Shown in pieces: positions 1 through 6,704 of a DNA stretch of 7,406 nucleotides. Made by a program: the position numbers and the translations under genes. This DNA comes from Actinomycetes bacterium (GTDB taxonomy: Bacteria; Actinomycetota; Acidimicrobiia; Acidimicrobiales; Acidimicrobiaceae). Position 1 is the first letter of the stretch, and every line of letters begins with the position of its first letter. A model generated the notes under the pieces. That model had not been told where the DNA came from and ran no database searches. It saw nothing but the letters and a program-made list of their open reading frames with translations. The stretch covers positions 1 to 7,406 of the forward strand of contig JAKAPB010000080.1 in the NCBI GenBank assembly GCA_021823045.1. The letters run 5' to 3'.

Positions 1-1
1 G

Positions 2-486
2 TCGTTGGACTTCGGTTCAACAACTGGTGAAACTACCGTCGTCGAAGCAGTAAGTGAACGTCAGACGAACGATAGCAAGTTTGTATAAGTTTCATGGAAC
101 GGTTTAGCAGCCAAAAGCACCGAGTCAGGTTCCGATTGCGCTCCATTAGTAGCATCACGCCTTCTCGGGCAGGCTTCTCTCGGACTCTTTACCAGGTTCT
201 TTTTTTGGTGACAGGGTATTCAGACATAGATCAACGTTTATGAGGAATCTGTGCTAGGACGAGGCCACGGAACAATTGCTTATATGCAGGGCCGATAATC
301 CCCGAGCAATTTCCGCTGCAATACCAAGAGTTGAGTGGCGAATGCAAAGTGCGCTTCGCTGCCAGGGTACTTTTCTGCCTCCCTTTTTGCGATATCGGCC
401 CGCCCAGCATGGCCGTTGTTTCCGTCACCATTGTGTCTGGTATTGAGGCGGCGAGGGTCTCGGACTTTCGGCTGAGTATGTTTTGA
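2..486 (+). pseudogene. Possible decayed IPT/TIG repeat array (left edge)
   Basis: No intact gene is visible, but three frame pieces resemble parts of the IPT/TIG repeat that is intact at the right end of the window. The frame from base 2 reads SLDFGSTTGETTVVEAVS and stops at TAA 86-88; the intact repeat has TTVDFGSTAATGVS. An ORF at 94-243 contains ISSITPSRAG (from base 145) and LVTGYSD (from about 205), like the V-x-x-I-x-P-x-x-G opening and VTITG strand of a TIG domain. The frame at 412-486 reads VVSVTIVSG, then ARVSDF, and stops at TGA 484-486. The two VTG/VSG glycines are 225 bases apart and the two DF motifs 455 bases apart, close to one and two periods of about 75 codons, with the frame changed between the first piece and the others. 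This is what a frameshifted TIG tail would look like, but short low-complexity matches can be coincidence. The gene's 5' part would lie outside the window. Confidence 0.25.
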
Positions 487-578
487 TCGCTCAAGTCAAG
501 TGGCAAGTTATCGGTCCCTGTGGGCCTGGTCCGTCTGTGAGTGCGTCACCGCAACCCGTCAGGTTCCCAACTTTATAG

Positions 579-614
579 CGCTGCTAAGCTAGCCCAGTTC
601 GGGAGATGGCAGCG
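579..614. repeat. Hairpin just downstream of the SNF2 gene
   Basis: Perfect 6-base arms CGCTGC (579-584) and GCAGCG (609-614) flank a 24-base interior, which can itself pair CCC (593-595) with GGG (601-603). It begins 8 bases past the stop codon of the minus-strand SNF2 gene, where a transcription terminator would be expected. No run of T follows on the minus strand (the next bases read CTATAAAGTT), so it is not a canonical intrinsic terminator. It may be a 3'-end stabilising structure or chance. Confidence 0.3.
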
Positions 615-621
615 ATCTCGA

Positions 622-3600
622 TCAGCCCAATAGCTCGCGAACATCCTCTGCGGTCATGGATCCTGACTCGAACTCGCCTCCATCCATGACGTTTGTGAAC
701 AGGGCTGCCTTTTTCGCCTTTAGTGACATGACCTTCTCTTCGATGGTGTCCTTGGCAACCAGCCGATAGACCATCACCTTGCGGGTCTGGCCGATCCGAT
801 GGGTTCGGTCGATCGCTTGCGCCTCAGTGGCTGGATTCCACCATGGATCAAGAAGGATGCAGTAATCTGCTTCGGTCAGGTTCAGTCCGAATCCGCCAGC
901 TTTGAGGCTGATCAAGAACACTTGTGCTGATCGCTCGCGGAACTCGGAGATTGCGGCCCGTCGATCAAGGGTCCTTCCATCGAGGTAGCTGTGGGATATG
1001 CCTGCCGCCCGTATTCTGCTTCGGGCCATCGTGAGAAACCGTGTGAACTGGCTAAATACCAGCACTTGATGGCCATCGGCGACGATGTCTTCAAGCATCT
1101 CCATTAACACATCGAGTTTGGTTGACGAAACTCCCGAATGTTTGACGTCCACGAGAGACAAGTCGAGACTCGCCTGACGTAGCAGAGTGAGGGATTTGAA
1201 TATCTCGAATCGATTCTTCGACATATTGCCGATTAGCCCGAGCACCTTCTGTCGCTCGCGCTGCAAGTAGATCTCGTATATTCTCCTATGTTTCGGGCTC
1301 AGCTCGAGTTCGAGAACCTGCTCCTGTTTCTCGGGCAGATCACGGACCACTTGCTCCTTGGTGCGCCGTAACATCAATGGCCGGATCCGCCGGCGGAGCT
1401 TGGCCAACCGTTCGGCATTGGAGCGTTTCTCGATTGGAATCCTGTAGTACTCGGAAAACCGTTCCGGGTTCGCGTAGAGTCCAGGCGCTGTTATGGACAG
1501 CAGCGACCAGAGTTCCATGAGATTGTTCTCGATTGGCGTTCCGCTCATCGCTACCTTGAAGGAAACAGGGAGCATCTTCGCCTTCTGGTAGGTCAGGGAT
1601 CGGCGGTTCTTTGCAAATTGCGCCTCGTCCAGGAAGAGGCCCGCCCATTCGACCTGTTCATATTCAGCGTAGTCGGTGCGAAACAGACCATAGGAGGTGA
1701 TGATTAGATCCGCTTCGACCGCAAGATTCGCAGCAGTCATCTCGCGACGATGTCCCGACTTGGTAATCGTACAAACCGAGAGGTGTGGAGCGAATCTGCG
1801 GCATTCCGATTCCCAGTTTCCTACCACGCTCGTTGGGGCCAGCACCAAGAATGGCCCGGTTCGAAGACCGTTCTCCTTTGCATAGCAGATCATTGCCAGC
1901 GCCTGGAGTGTCTTGCCGAGTCCCATATCATCAGCGAGTATGCCGCCAAGCCGGTTCTCGTAGAGGTGGACCAGCCAGTTGAACCCAACGAGTTGATACG
2001 GTCGGAGGGTGGCGATGAGCGACTCTGGTGCTGGGTGATTGGTTTTCTCCCCGGCTCCGAGTAGTGCTTGCACGGAGGCTTTCCACTCCCTCGCTTGCGC
2101 GTTAAGTATCCCCAAACGCTCAAGTTCCTCCCAGAAACTAGCATTGAACTTGCTCAGCCGGATTGTGTCCCCCTCAATCTCAAGCATGGACCGGGCTTCC
2201 GCTATGAGTAGCGCCAATTCCCGGAGGTCTTCCCGATCCAGTGAGAAGAAGGTACCTGAAGGGAGGATCAGGTGCGAATCTCCGTTCGCTAATGCCAAGA
2301 ACAGCTGGGTAAAGGACACTTCCTCCGATCCCACCCTTACCGAGACCTCCAGATCGAACCAATCGGTATCGGAAGAGGTCGAGCCACCCAACTCCACCAC
2401 AGGTGCATCCGTGGCCTCGCGGTAGTCTGCTATGCTCCCGGTGTATTCGATAGTGATACCCTCGAGTCCCTTGAGGGCCGGGAGCACTTCGGTGACAAAT
2501 CGAACCGCTGACATCCCTTCGAGATGTGAACTGGACGAGAGCCTCTCGCCGAAGGGTCCGCTTTCCATGAGTTCGGGGATTGATCGAGCGATCGCTGCGG
2601 CTGCATTAATGATAGGATCGCCAGCACTACCGCGACGGGTCCGGCTAGAGGCGCCATAGAGATCCTCTAGCCACTTCCCGCCTTCAGCACCCCTAGCCCA
2701 TCTGACTTCGATACGATCCCCGTTTCCGGGGTGGATACTGAGGAAGACCGTAGGAGCTAGCATTTCGGGGATTTCCACGGATCCATCACTGGATGTCAGA
2801 TCGACTCGGCGCTGCAGCTTCGGAACGAATTCATTGATAAAACGTTCTTCGTCATAGCGTTGGACATCGATCGACGGCATGGAGAGCAGCCGCTGAACAC
2901 CTTCATCGATTGGAGGCGATAGAGGGGCTATCGCAATTAGCTGGGCGTCGCCTTGTCGATCAAATTCCCCTTCCCACCACGCGATTCCATGTGCCGGCGT
3001 GCCGATGAGGCGATACTTACCGGACGGGATGACCATCCCGCCGGCTTCGATTCGGGGCTCCATCCGAATCCCGGATTCCTGGCGGGTCACATCGAGAGTG
3101 AAGCTGACTGACACTTCGGGTAGCGCTGCGGTTGCCTTGTTGCCTACCGGTCGCAGCAGCGGTAGGCCGATGGTTCGGGCCTCCTCGAGGAGGTCCCATA
3201 GTCTGCGACTGCTGATCTCCTCGAGGGCGATGGGATCATTTGAACGTGGGTATGTCACCCGATTGTTCGTAAGTCGACTTAGGCCAAGCAGTTCCTTCAG
3301 CAAGAGGAATTGCTGGGCCTCCCGTGGAGATCGAGAAAATCTGTGGTCGGCGTATTCGATGTTCACCCAAGAGTTTCCCGTCTTGGCCCAAGAGCCGTTA
3401 GGTCTTGCCACGACAGGTAGAACACGTATTCCTGGTTGGCCAGCGTGTGATCCTCTTGGCGGTCTTACCAACTCGAACAGCAGACCATTTGTCGGCCGAT
3501 CGAACTTCTCAGGGCTGCCGAACTCCAGCATAAGTTCCAGTGGAAGCGCCAAGGCGCCTAGCTTTTGGTTCTGCTGGCCGCCAGATCGAAAAGTCTCAAT

Positions 3601-4002
3601 AGAACTCGGGTGCTCAGAGTTCGCAATTTGGTCAGTGAGTGTTGACTTGAGTTGTTGCGAGCTGGTCAGCTCCGAATGGGAACTCGCCGGCAGATTTTCT
3701 GCCAGTATAAGGGCTACAGCGTGCTTGCAGGAGGTCGACATCGGGCAGGTACATTTTGCATCGACCATCGTCAGCAGGTTTGAAGGCGATCGGAACAGGG
3801 CGACCGAGACGATATATGGAGACGTGTTCCGCCCTTGGACCTGGCCGGAGATGTTTCCGCCTTTGGGATCCGACACGCGACTAAGTACCGCACCAGCTCG
3901 TGCGTACTCGCTTCCCTGCTCGTAGGTAGCGAATCCGAACAGTCGCTCCAACGTGGTTCGGTCATCTGGGCTGAGTACAATTCCATTATCCATCTGACCC
4001 AT
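622..4002 (-). CDS. SWIM zinc-finger SNF2-family ATPase/helicase
   Basis: Complete 1126-residue protein. The N-terminus carries a SWIM zinc finger with all ligands present (C84-x-C86-x5-C92-x-H94). Residues about 300-640 form a non-catalytic region resembling the SNF2-associated domain of bacterial SWIM-SNF2 proteins. The C-terminal half is a full superfamily 2 SNF2 motor: motif I DDMGLGKT (691-698, K697), motif II DEAQ (792-795), motif III SGTP (820-823), the LRRTKEQV segment (878-885), motif IV VLVFSQF (980-986), motif V KAGGFGLNLT (1034-1043) and motif VI AIDRTHRIGQ (1063-1072, arginine finger region). The family uses ATP to translocate on duplex DNA and remodel protein-DNA complexes; relatives include RapA/HepA and mycobacterial HelZ, and the role of SWIM-bearing members is poorly defined. 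DEAQ instead of the common DEAH should not by itself abolish activity. The ATG at 4002 is chosen because no in-frame start lies between it and an upstream TAG (4069-4071). An ATG at 3993 is an alternative. Neither has a clear Shine-Dalgarno site, so a leaderless or short-leader mRNA is possible. All motifs are intact. Confidence 0.95.
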   Translation of the reverse strand: MGQMDNGIVLSPDDRTTLERLFGFATYEQGSEYARAGAVLSRVSDPKGGNISGQVQGRNTSPYIVSVALFRSPSNLLTMVDAKCTCPMSTSCKHAVALILAENLPASSHSELTSSQQLKSTLTDQIANSEHPSSIETFRSGGQQNQKLGALALPLELMLEFGSPEKFDRPTNGLLFELVRPPRGSHAGQPGIRVLPVVARPNGSWAKTGNSWVNIEYADHRFSRSPREAQQFLLLKELLGLSRLTNNRVTYPRSNDPIALEEISSRRLWDLLEEARTIGLPLLRPVGNKATAALPEVSVSFTLDVTRQESGIRMEPRIEAGGMVIPSGKYRLIGTPAHGIAWWEGEFDRQGDAQLIAIAPLSPPIDEGVQRLLSMPSIDVQRYDEERFINEFVPKLQRRVDLTSSDGSVEIPEMLAPTVFLSIHPGNGDRIEVRWARGAEGGKWLEDLYGASSRTRRGSAGDPIINAAAAIARSIPELMESGPFGERLSSSSHLEGMSAVRFVTEVLPALKGLEGITIEYTGSIADYREATDAPVVELGGSTSSDTDWFDLEVSVRVGSEEVSFTQLFLALANGDSHLILPSGTFFSLDREDLRELALLIAEARSMLEIEGDTIRLSKFNASFWEELERLGILNAQAREWKASVQALLGAGEKTNHPAPESLIATLRPYQLVGFNWLVHLYENRLGGILADDMGLGKTLQALAMICYAKENGLRTGPFLVLAPTSVVGNWESECRRFAPHLSVCTITKSGHRREMTAANLAVEADLIITSYGLFRTDYAEYEQVEWAGLFLDEAQFAKNRRSLTYQKAKMLPVSFKVAMSGTPIENNLMELWSLLSITAPGLYANPERFSEYYRIPIEKRSNAERLAKLRRRIRPLMLRRTKEQVVRDLPEKQEQVLELELSPKHRRIYEIYLQRERQKVLGLIGNMSKNRFEIFKSLTLLRQASLDLSLVDVKHSGVSSTKLDVLMEMLEDIVADGHQVLVFSQFTRFLTMARSRIRAAGISHSYLDGRTLDRRAAISEFRERSAQVFLISLKAGGFGLNLTEADYCILLDPWWNPATEAQAIDRTHRIGQTRKVMVYRLVAKDTIEEKVMSLKAKKAALFTNVMDGGEFESGSMTAEDVRELLG

Positions 4003-4077
4003 GCTATTTGGGCAAGCGGTACGTCGTAATAATTTAAAGTCGACGATGATCGATCTCGCGGTGATCTCCTACGCTAA

Positions 4078-4099
4078 GGGCAAAGACGATAATTTGCCC
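4078..4099. repeat. Perfect 7-bp stem-loop upstream of the SNF2 gene
   Basis: GGGCAAA (4078-4084) and TTTGCCC (4093-4099) are exact reverse complements around the 8-base loop GACGATAA. The element lies about 75-100 bases upstream of the SNF2 ATG, and the next stem-loop starts two bases after it. There is no T-run on either side in either direction, so it is not an obvious terminator. It could be an operator for a dimeric regulator or part of a structured 5' leader. Confidence 0.5.
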
Positions 4100-4100
4100 G

Positions 4101-4141
4101 CCTCGCAGCTAGTAGTTAGCACAAACCCCACTGCTGCGAGG
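4101..4141. repeat. 9+3 bp stem-loop adjoining the previous one
   Basis: CCTCGCAGC (4101-4109) pairs perfectly with GCTGCGAGG (4133-4141). Beyond a single bulged T (4110) the stem continues with AGT (4111-4113) against ACT (4130-4132), leaving a 16-base loop (4114-4129). This is the longest and most GC-rich stem in the window. It is separated by one base from the hairpin at 4078-4099. No U-tract follows on either strand. Its position upstream of the SNF2 gene suggests a regulatory or RNA-structure role, but none is shown by the sequence. Confidence 0.55.
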
Positions 4142-4187
4142 TGGATGTCACCTAGTCGTAGGGGCCGTGATCGGAAAATAGGGCTAG

Positions 4188-4209
4188 CGCGGTGGTGATC
4201 GTAACCGCG
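4188..4209. repeat. 6-bp inverted repeat
   Basis: CGCGGT (4188-4193) and ACCGCG (4204-4209) are exact reverse complements with a 10-base loop. It lies 46 bases beyond the two stronger hairpins and may belong to the same structured stretch. Six-base arms at this spacing occur fairly often by chance, so the weight is low. Confidence 0.25.
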
Positions 4210-4780
4210 GATCGGTTGTCTTATGTAGGCGAGGGGAAAAAGAATGACGAGCGACCGTGACTAAGTCAAGCATGACGTCTCTGTGTGGTCGGCCTTTGTT
4301 GGGACTCGTGAGCGATAACCCAGAGCATTTTCCACACCCACGAGCGCTGGTGACACTGTTGATTACCGGCCCGTAGATTGCCGAGTCGGTGACTATTTGG
4401 CCATTGAGCGATTCCGATGCCGACATGCCCATCCGATCGAGGCGTCAAGCGAAAGGTCTAGACATTCGACCACTTTGAAGTTCCGATACTCAAGAATGTC
4501 CCTGGGCAGTTGGACGAATACTTCGCTAACGAAGGCCCAAAGTTCGAAAAATGATCGGCGATTCCGCCCGAAATCGATCTGTGAGCTTCCTTGTCTAAGT
4601 CGCAGCTGCCTTTGTGATCTGGCTTCTGCCGAGGGCCGCTCCGCCGCTATCGCGAAGTGCCGAACAGCGGAGTAGATAGATCTCAACTGACAAGAGATAG
4701 TTCTCTTATTCAGGCACTTTGTTAGACGGTGAGCGAGGAAAGTTGAATTGATCATCTCGCCCATATTTCTTTTCGCTTGA
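4210..4780. other. Spacer without a recognisable gene
   Basis: This 571-base stretch separates the SNF2 gene from the CoA-transferase gene. Open frames exist on both strands: minus 4764-4393, starting 16 bases after the CoA-transferase stop with no good Shine-Dalgarno site, and plus 4397-4675. They overlap each other and neither matches a family I know. A third plus-strand frame at 4462-4554 has a protein-like stretch ending GQLDEYFANEGPKFEK before a TGA, with a TAG directly upstream, so it could be a remnant of a broken gene. A 6-bp hairpin with a 4-base loop, AAGAGA/TCTCTT, sits at 4692-4707. No tRNA, transposase motif or terminal inverted repeats were recognised. Confidence 0.5.
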
Positions 4781-6013
4781 TTAGATCGTTATCCCTTGAG
4801 CCTTGAGTTCTGAGATCTCTGCTTCAGATAAGCCGAGGTTCCTCAGGATGGCGTCGGAATGCTCCGACAGCCTCGGAGCAGCGCTGCGGATCGCTCCGGG
4901 GGTAGAGGTGAACTTCGGGACGACATTCTGGGTCGGGATCCAGCCTAAGTCCGGGTCATTCACTTCTACTACGATTTCACGCTCTATGAAGTGTGGGTCT
5001 TGGAGGACATCTTTGATGTCGTATACTGGTCCGGCGGTTACTCCGGCTTGTCGCATAAACTCGAGTGCTTCAGAGCGATCCCGTTTTTTGAACCATCCAC
5101 CGATGATCTCGTCAACCTCGTCTCTGTTCTTAAGGCGATCTGAGTTGGTCTTGAACCTCGGGTCCTTGATCATATCGGGTCGTCCGATCACCTCGAAGAG
5201 CCGCTCGGCCATCGACTGCATCGACGCCGACAGTGCTACGTAAGCGCCGTCTTTGCAGAGGTAGACGTTTCTTGGTGAGGTGGTATTTGAGGCCGACCCG
5301 GATCGGTCTTTTATCTCGTGGGTAAGTGAGTAGCTCATTGCCTCTGGGCCTAAGAGCGAAAATAATGGTTCGAGAAGAGACAGGTCGACCACTTGACCAT
5401 TTGAGAGACCGTGGTCTACTGCCCTAAGCGCCATCAGTGTGGCCGACGAGCCGAGGATCCCGGCGATCATGTCCGCAGCGGGAAATGGCGGTAGAACAGG
5501 CTCCCGATCGGCAAAGCCGGTCCGGTCGGCGAGTCCGCTCATCGCCTCTACCAGGCTGCCGAAACCGGGGAGCGAAGCATAAGGTCCGTCTTGTCCGAAA
5601 CCAGATATTCGAACGATGACGAGTTTAGGATTTACTTCTAACAGCAGATCTGGCGCCAACCCCATCTTCTCAAGGGTCTTTGGCTTGAAATTCTCGATCA
5701 GGACGTCCGAGTCCTTTGCCATCTTTAACAGGATCTGCTTTGCAGCCTCCTGGTGTAGGTCCAAGACGATCGATCGCTTGTTCCTACCATAGGTCTTCCA
5801 GTAGAGGGGCTGGCCGGAGTCGAGCCAGTCGCGTAAGGGGTCACCCTTTGTCCCTTCGACCTTGACAACGTCAGCACCAAAGTCTGCGAGGATCACAGAC
5901 AGTATATTTCCGGCGACGAGTCTAGATAGATCTAGCACCCTTACCCCTGCTAGCGGGCCTTGGGGGGTGTGACCATATTCGACCTGCTTGATGTCTGCTT
6001 CTCCGTTTTCCAA
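4781..6013 (-). CDS. Class III CoA-transferase (CaiB/BaiF family)
   Basis: Complete 410-residue protein of normal length for the family, which moves CoA between carboxylic acids through an aspartyl-CoA anhydride intermediate. The family is cytosolic and works as an interlocked dimer. The N-terminal signature PLAGVRVLDLSRLVAG begins at residue 20, followed by ILADFGADVVKVE, the nucleotide-contacting stretch DVLIENFKPKTLEKMGL (103-119) and ISGFGQDGPY (136-145). The expected catalytic aspartate is D181 in FPAADMIAG, the position matching the active Asp of formyl-CoA transferase and CaiB. NGQVVDLSLLEPLFSLLG (205-222) and the C-terminal RLSEHSDAILRNLGLS (381-396) are typical of the fold. The start is TTG at 6013: the family's conserved N-terminus begins at residue 20, no ATG lies before it, and GGAG stands 6 bases upstream. 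The acyl substrate cannot be told from sequence. No dehydrogenase or ligase partner is adjacent, so the pathway is unknown. Confidence 0.93.
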   Translation of the reverse strand: MENGEADIKQVEYGHTPQGPLAGVRVLDLSRLVAGNILSVILADFGADVVKVEGTKGDPLRDWLDSGQPLYWKTYGRNKRSIVLDLHQEAAKQILLKMAKDSDVLIENFKPKTLEKMGLAPDLLLEVNPKLVIVRISGFGQDGPYASLPGFGSLVEAMSGLADRTGFADREPVLPPFPAADMIAGILGSSATLMALRAVDHGLSNGQVVDLSLLEPLFSLLGPEAMSYSLTHEIKDRSGSASNTTSPRNVYLCKDGAYVALSASMQSMAERLFEVIGRPDMIKDPRFKTNSDRLKNRDEVDEIIGGWFKKRDRSEALEFMRQAGVTAGPVYDIKDVLQDPHFIEREIVVEVNDPDLGWIPTQNVVPKFTSTPGAIRSAAPRLSEHSDAILRNLGLSEAEISELKAQGITI

Positions 6014-6019
6014 GACCTA

Positions 6020-6023
6020 CTCC
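6020..6023 (-). promoter_or_regulatory. Shine-Dalgarno site fixing a TTG start
   Basis: On the minus strand GGAG (plus-strand CTCC) stands 6 bases before the TTG at 6013-6011. This spacing is good, and no other start codon gives the conserved N-terminus, so the site supports TTG initiation of the CoA-transferase. Confidence 0.7.
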
Positions 6024-6077
6024 AGGATTGTGTTTTGAAGTTTCTTCACTCGAATCTAGGTAGCTCTAGTAGAGAAA

Positions 6078-6092
6078 GCGATCGTTTATCGC
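6078..6092. repeat. 5-bp palindrome in the CoA-transferase leader
   Basis: GCGAT (6078-6082) and ATCGC (6088-6092) flank a 5-base spacer, about 65-80 bases upstream of the CoA-transferase start. The position would suit an operator for a dimeric regulator. The arms are short, so chance is a real alternative. Confidence 0.25.
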
Positions 6093-6142
6093 AACAGTCT
6101 CCTGCTTGGTCGAAGCCAGAACTAAACCGTAGGCGAATTAGC

Positions 6143-6175
6143 TCGATAGGCCATATTGAAGAGGCTGACTATCGA
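6143..6175. repeat. 7-bp inverted repeat upstream of the CoA-transferase gene
   Basis: TCGATAG (6143-6149) and CTATCGA (6169-6175) are exact reverse complements. Inside them GCC (6150-6152) can pair with GGC (6163-6165), with TGA (6166-6168) as a bulge, giving a 10-pair stem. It lies 130-162 bases upstream of the CoA-transferase start and 54 bases before the possible orphan ORF, so it could serve either direction or neither. Confidence 0.35.
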
Positions 6176-6216
6176 CGGATTTGCCGTTTGGCTATTTGAG
6201 CATGCATGGTCGCAAT

Positions 6217-6221
6217 AGGAG
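6217..6221 (+). promoter_or_regulatory. Strong Shine-Dalgarno site before the orphan ORF
   Basis: AGGAG stands 7 bases before the ATG at 6229. The match and spacing are close to ideal and are the main reason to consider the following ORF real. Confidence 0.4.
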
Positions 6222-6228
6222 TTTGTAA

Positions 6229-6633
6229 ATGCGGCGTAATTACGTCGTTGTCATGATGGAGATAGCTTTCGATCAGAATAGATATAATAATGTATATCAC
6301 ATTTATCATTATTATTCTGTTAAGTCTCAGTGGGCCGCTTTGACTAGCGGAAGGTGCACTATTACGAGAGTGGATATTGAACGTCGTGGTCCAACGCCGA
6401 AACGAGCCCTTCTTTTCTACCATTGTATTTGGCCGAAGGGAGCTAAATATATTTTCGGCGAGATCTTCTCTTTATACCTTTGTGTTATTTCGGCGTCAGA
6501 GCATGTCGCGCCAGCGAACATCAGGGAAACATGTTCTAAATTAAAGTTGAATATATCTACTGGCTTGCCAGGCAAAAGGTCTATGCAACCAATTGATATA
6601 TCTCTGTGCTGTTCCTTGGTCGCGGTTGTGTGA
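6229..6633 (+). CDS. Possible orphan hypothetical protein, 134 aa
   Basis: I do not recognise this protein. For it: an uninterrupted 134-codon frame, in DNA too AT-rich for long frames to be expected by chance, and a near-ideal Shine-Dalgarno site (6217-6221) at 7-base spacing. Against it: no known motif, a mixed composition with scattered cysteines, no clear signal peptide or long membrane helix, and inverted repeats inside it (6284-6315, 6335-6350). The first third is rich in Tyr, Asn and His (NRYNNVYHIYHYY) because it crosses an AT-rich palindrome. The block 6241-6600 counts at about 41% GC by hand, well below the flanking genes, so this could be a recently acquired segment or simply noncoding DNA. 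A minus-strand frame over 6169-6423 overlaps its start and looks less convincing. It is divergent from the CoA-transferase gene. Confidence 0.3.
   Translation: MRRNYVVVMMEIAFDQNRYNNVYHIYHYYSVKSQWAALTSGRCTITRVDIERRGPTPKRALLFYHCIWPKGAKYIFGEIFSLYLCVISASEHVAPANIRETCSKLKLNISTGLPGKRSMQPIDISLCCSLVAVV
6284..6315. repeat. AT-rich 9-bp inverted repeat
   Basis: ATAATAATG (6284-6292) and CATTATTAT (6307-6315) are exact reverse complements around a 14-base spacer. It sits in the lowest-GC part of the window (6241-6300 is about 33% GC by hand count). It may be a protein-binding palindrome or a cruciform-prone site. The low-complexity arms raise the chance of coincidence. Confidence 0.4.
6335..6350. repeat. 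Short 5-bp hairpin
   Basis: CCGCT (6335-6339) and AGCGG (6346-6350) pair across a 6-base loop. It lies 19 bases after the AT-rich inverted repeat and inside the possible orphan ORF. Arms this short carry little weight alone. Confidence 0.2.
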
Positions 6634-6672
6634 CACCGTAAAGTGTTGGAAGATGCTCCGTAGAGTGCAAAT

Positions 6673-6689
6673 CACTACTGAATGTAGTG
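6673..6689. repeat. 6-bp hairpin in the leader of the TIG gene
   Basis: CACTAC (6673-6678) and GTAGTG (6684-6689) form a perfect stem with a 5-base loop TGAAT. It lies just before the stronger hairpin at 6705-6731 and just after a weak hairpin at the end of the orphan ORF (ACAC 6633-6636 with GTGT 6643-6646). No T-run follows. Confidence 0.35.
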
Positions 6690-6704
6690 TTACGAGATAC
6701 TTTC

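Noticed and set aside
159..206. Possible intrinsic terminator: short GCCT/AGGC stem and a run of seven T (200-206)
   Set aside because: The stem has only four pairs and the T-run lies about 25 bases after it, too far for an intrinsic terminator.
231..506. A 91-codon minus-strand open frame left of the SNF2 gene
   Set aside because: No known motif and a random-looking composition. The opposite strand of the same DNA gives TIG-like fragments that seem more meaningful.
2999..3925. A 308-codon plus-strand open frame
   Set aside because: It lies wholly antisense to the N-terminal part of the SNF2 gene, has no recognisable domain and is Ser/Arg-rich as expected of a shadow frame.
4692..4707. Hairpin AAGAGA/TCTCTT as terminator of the CoA-transferase gene
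   Set aside because: The stem is short and AT-rich and no T-tract follows on the minus strand (the next bases read GTCAG).
4393..4764. A 123-codon minus-strand frame 16 bases after the CoA-transferase stop
   Set aside because: The position suits an operon partner, but the ribosome binding site is weak, no family is recognised, and overlapping frames on the other strand look equally good. It is described under the spacer instead of being called a gene.
6169..6423. An 84-codon minus-strand open frame upstream of the CoA-transferase gene
   Set aside because: No Shine-Dalgarno site was identified, and the hydrophobic stretch IIMINVIYIIISILI comes from translating the AT-rich palindrome. The plus-strand frame over the same DNA has better start signals.
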